Positions 63,890-64,000 of a DNA stretch of 64,000 nt are shown piece by piece. The stretch comes from Shewanella chilikensis (GTDB lineage: Bacteria > Pseudomonadota > Gammaproteobacteria > Enterobacterales > Shewanellaceae). Positions within the stretch are counted from its first letter, which is position 1. Every line of letters starts with the position of its first letter. Both the position numbers and the translations under genes were made by a program. Below the pieces are notes generated by a model. The model saw nothing but the letters and a program-made list of their open reading frames with translations. It was not told the DNA's origin and ran no database searches. The stretch is taken from NCBI RefSeq assembly GCF_002836945.1, contig NZ_NIJM01000001.1, positions 122,134 to 186,133 on the forward strand, read 5' to 3'.

Positions 63890-64000
63890 TGTTTTCTTCT
63901 CATACCAAACATAAGTTACACACTATGCCTCTAAGGAGACCAAGAGGTAGTGTTCATAAATCTGTGTCATTTGAGTAATATACACCCAAAAGGATATTCA
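63890..64000. other. Upstream region of the LysR gene
   Basis: The last 111 bases hold the LysR promoter side. No further gene start could be supported before the window ends. Confidence 0.4.

Overview
The window looks like chromosomal DNA of a Shewanella-like marine gammaproteobacterium with moderate G+C. This rests on the gene content and arrangement (SrmB, RhlE and DbpA helicases, HldE, LpxL, ZapE, GlnE, CydDC, PqiABC, a PutA without the DNA-binding domain, a quinol-type NorB next to NorR) and on the style of the proteins. No rRNA, tRNA, insertion sequence, prophage or CRISPR array was seen. Genes are dense, and most convergent pairs are separated by clear hairpin terminators.

Layout. 1-5.7 kb: the 3' part of srmB, then an RND efflux adaptor/permease pair. 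5.8-9.5 kb: a TatD-associated-type radical SAM protein, a large membrane sensor with a degenerate GGDEF domain, and a TetR regulator. 9.6-14.7 kb: envelope genes (a putative HELGH zinc protease coupled to hldE, lpxL) and a K+/H+ antiporter. 14.7-19.1 kb: a nitric-oxide detoxification unit, norB followed by norR, with a readable sigma-54 promoter and NorR-type GT-N7-AC sites before both genes. 19.2-25.7 kb: L,D-transpeptidase, M14 peptidase, FKBP isomerase, zapE and glnE.

25.7-32.6 kb is the most interesting region. Two adjacent operons encode a lipoprotein, a double DUF350 membrane protein, a membrane-fused spermidine-synthase-like enzyme, then DUF2170 (YjfI), a PspA/IM30 protein (YjfJ), DUF2491 (YjfK), a small protein that reads as a tandem ribbon-helix-helix, and a voltage-gated K+ channel. 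The same perfect 13-bp palindrome, GACATATTATGTC, occurs once before the first operon and twice around the promoter of the second. This suggests one dedicated local repressor, possibly the small ribbon-helix-helix protein.

32.6-37 kb: a phosphate module (CYTH-CHAD triphosphatase YgiF, DUF47 protein, Pit transporter) with a Pho-box-like site in the divergent promoter region, then a YgiM-type SH3 protein. 37-44 kb: putA, a dicarboxylate/amino-acid symporter, a small L7/L12-C-terminal-like membrane protein and a DUF5666 lipoprotein. 44-50 kb: a NifX-like protein with Gly/Cys tails, its DUF134 regulator with a 20-bp perfect palindrome, cydDC, and a DUF3626-like protein. 50-53.4 kb: RNA helicases rhlE and dbpA. 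53.5-57.1 kb: pqiABC lipid-transport operon. 57.2-63.9 kb: a LysR regulator and a complete tripartite RND pump (adaptor, permease, outer-membrane lipoprotein) with overlapping stop/start codons.

All assignments come from reading the translated sequence. No database search was run.
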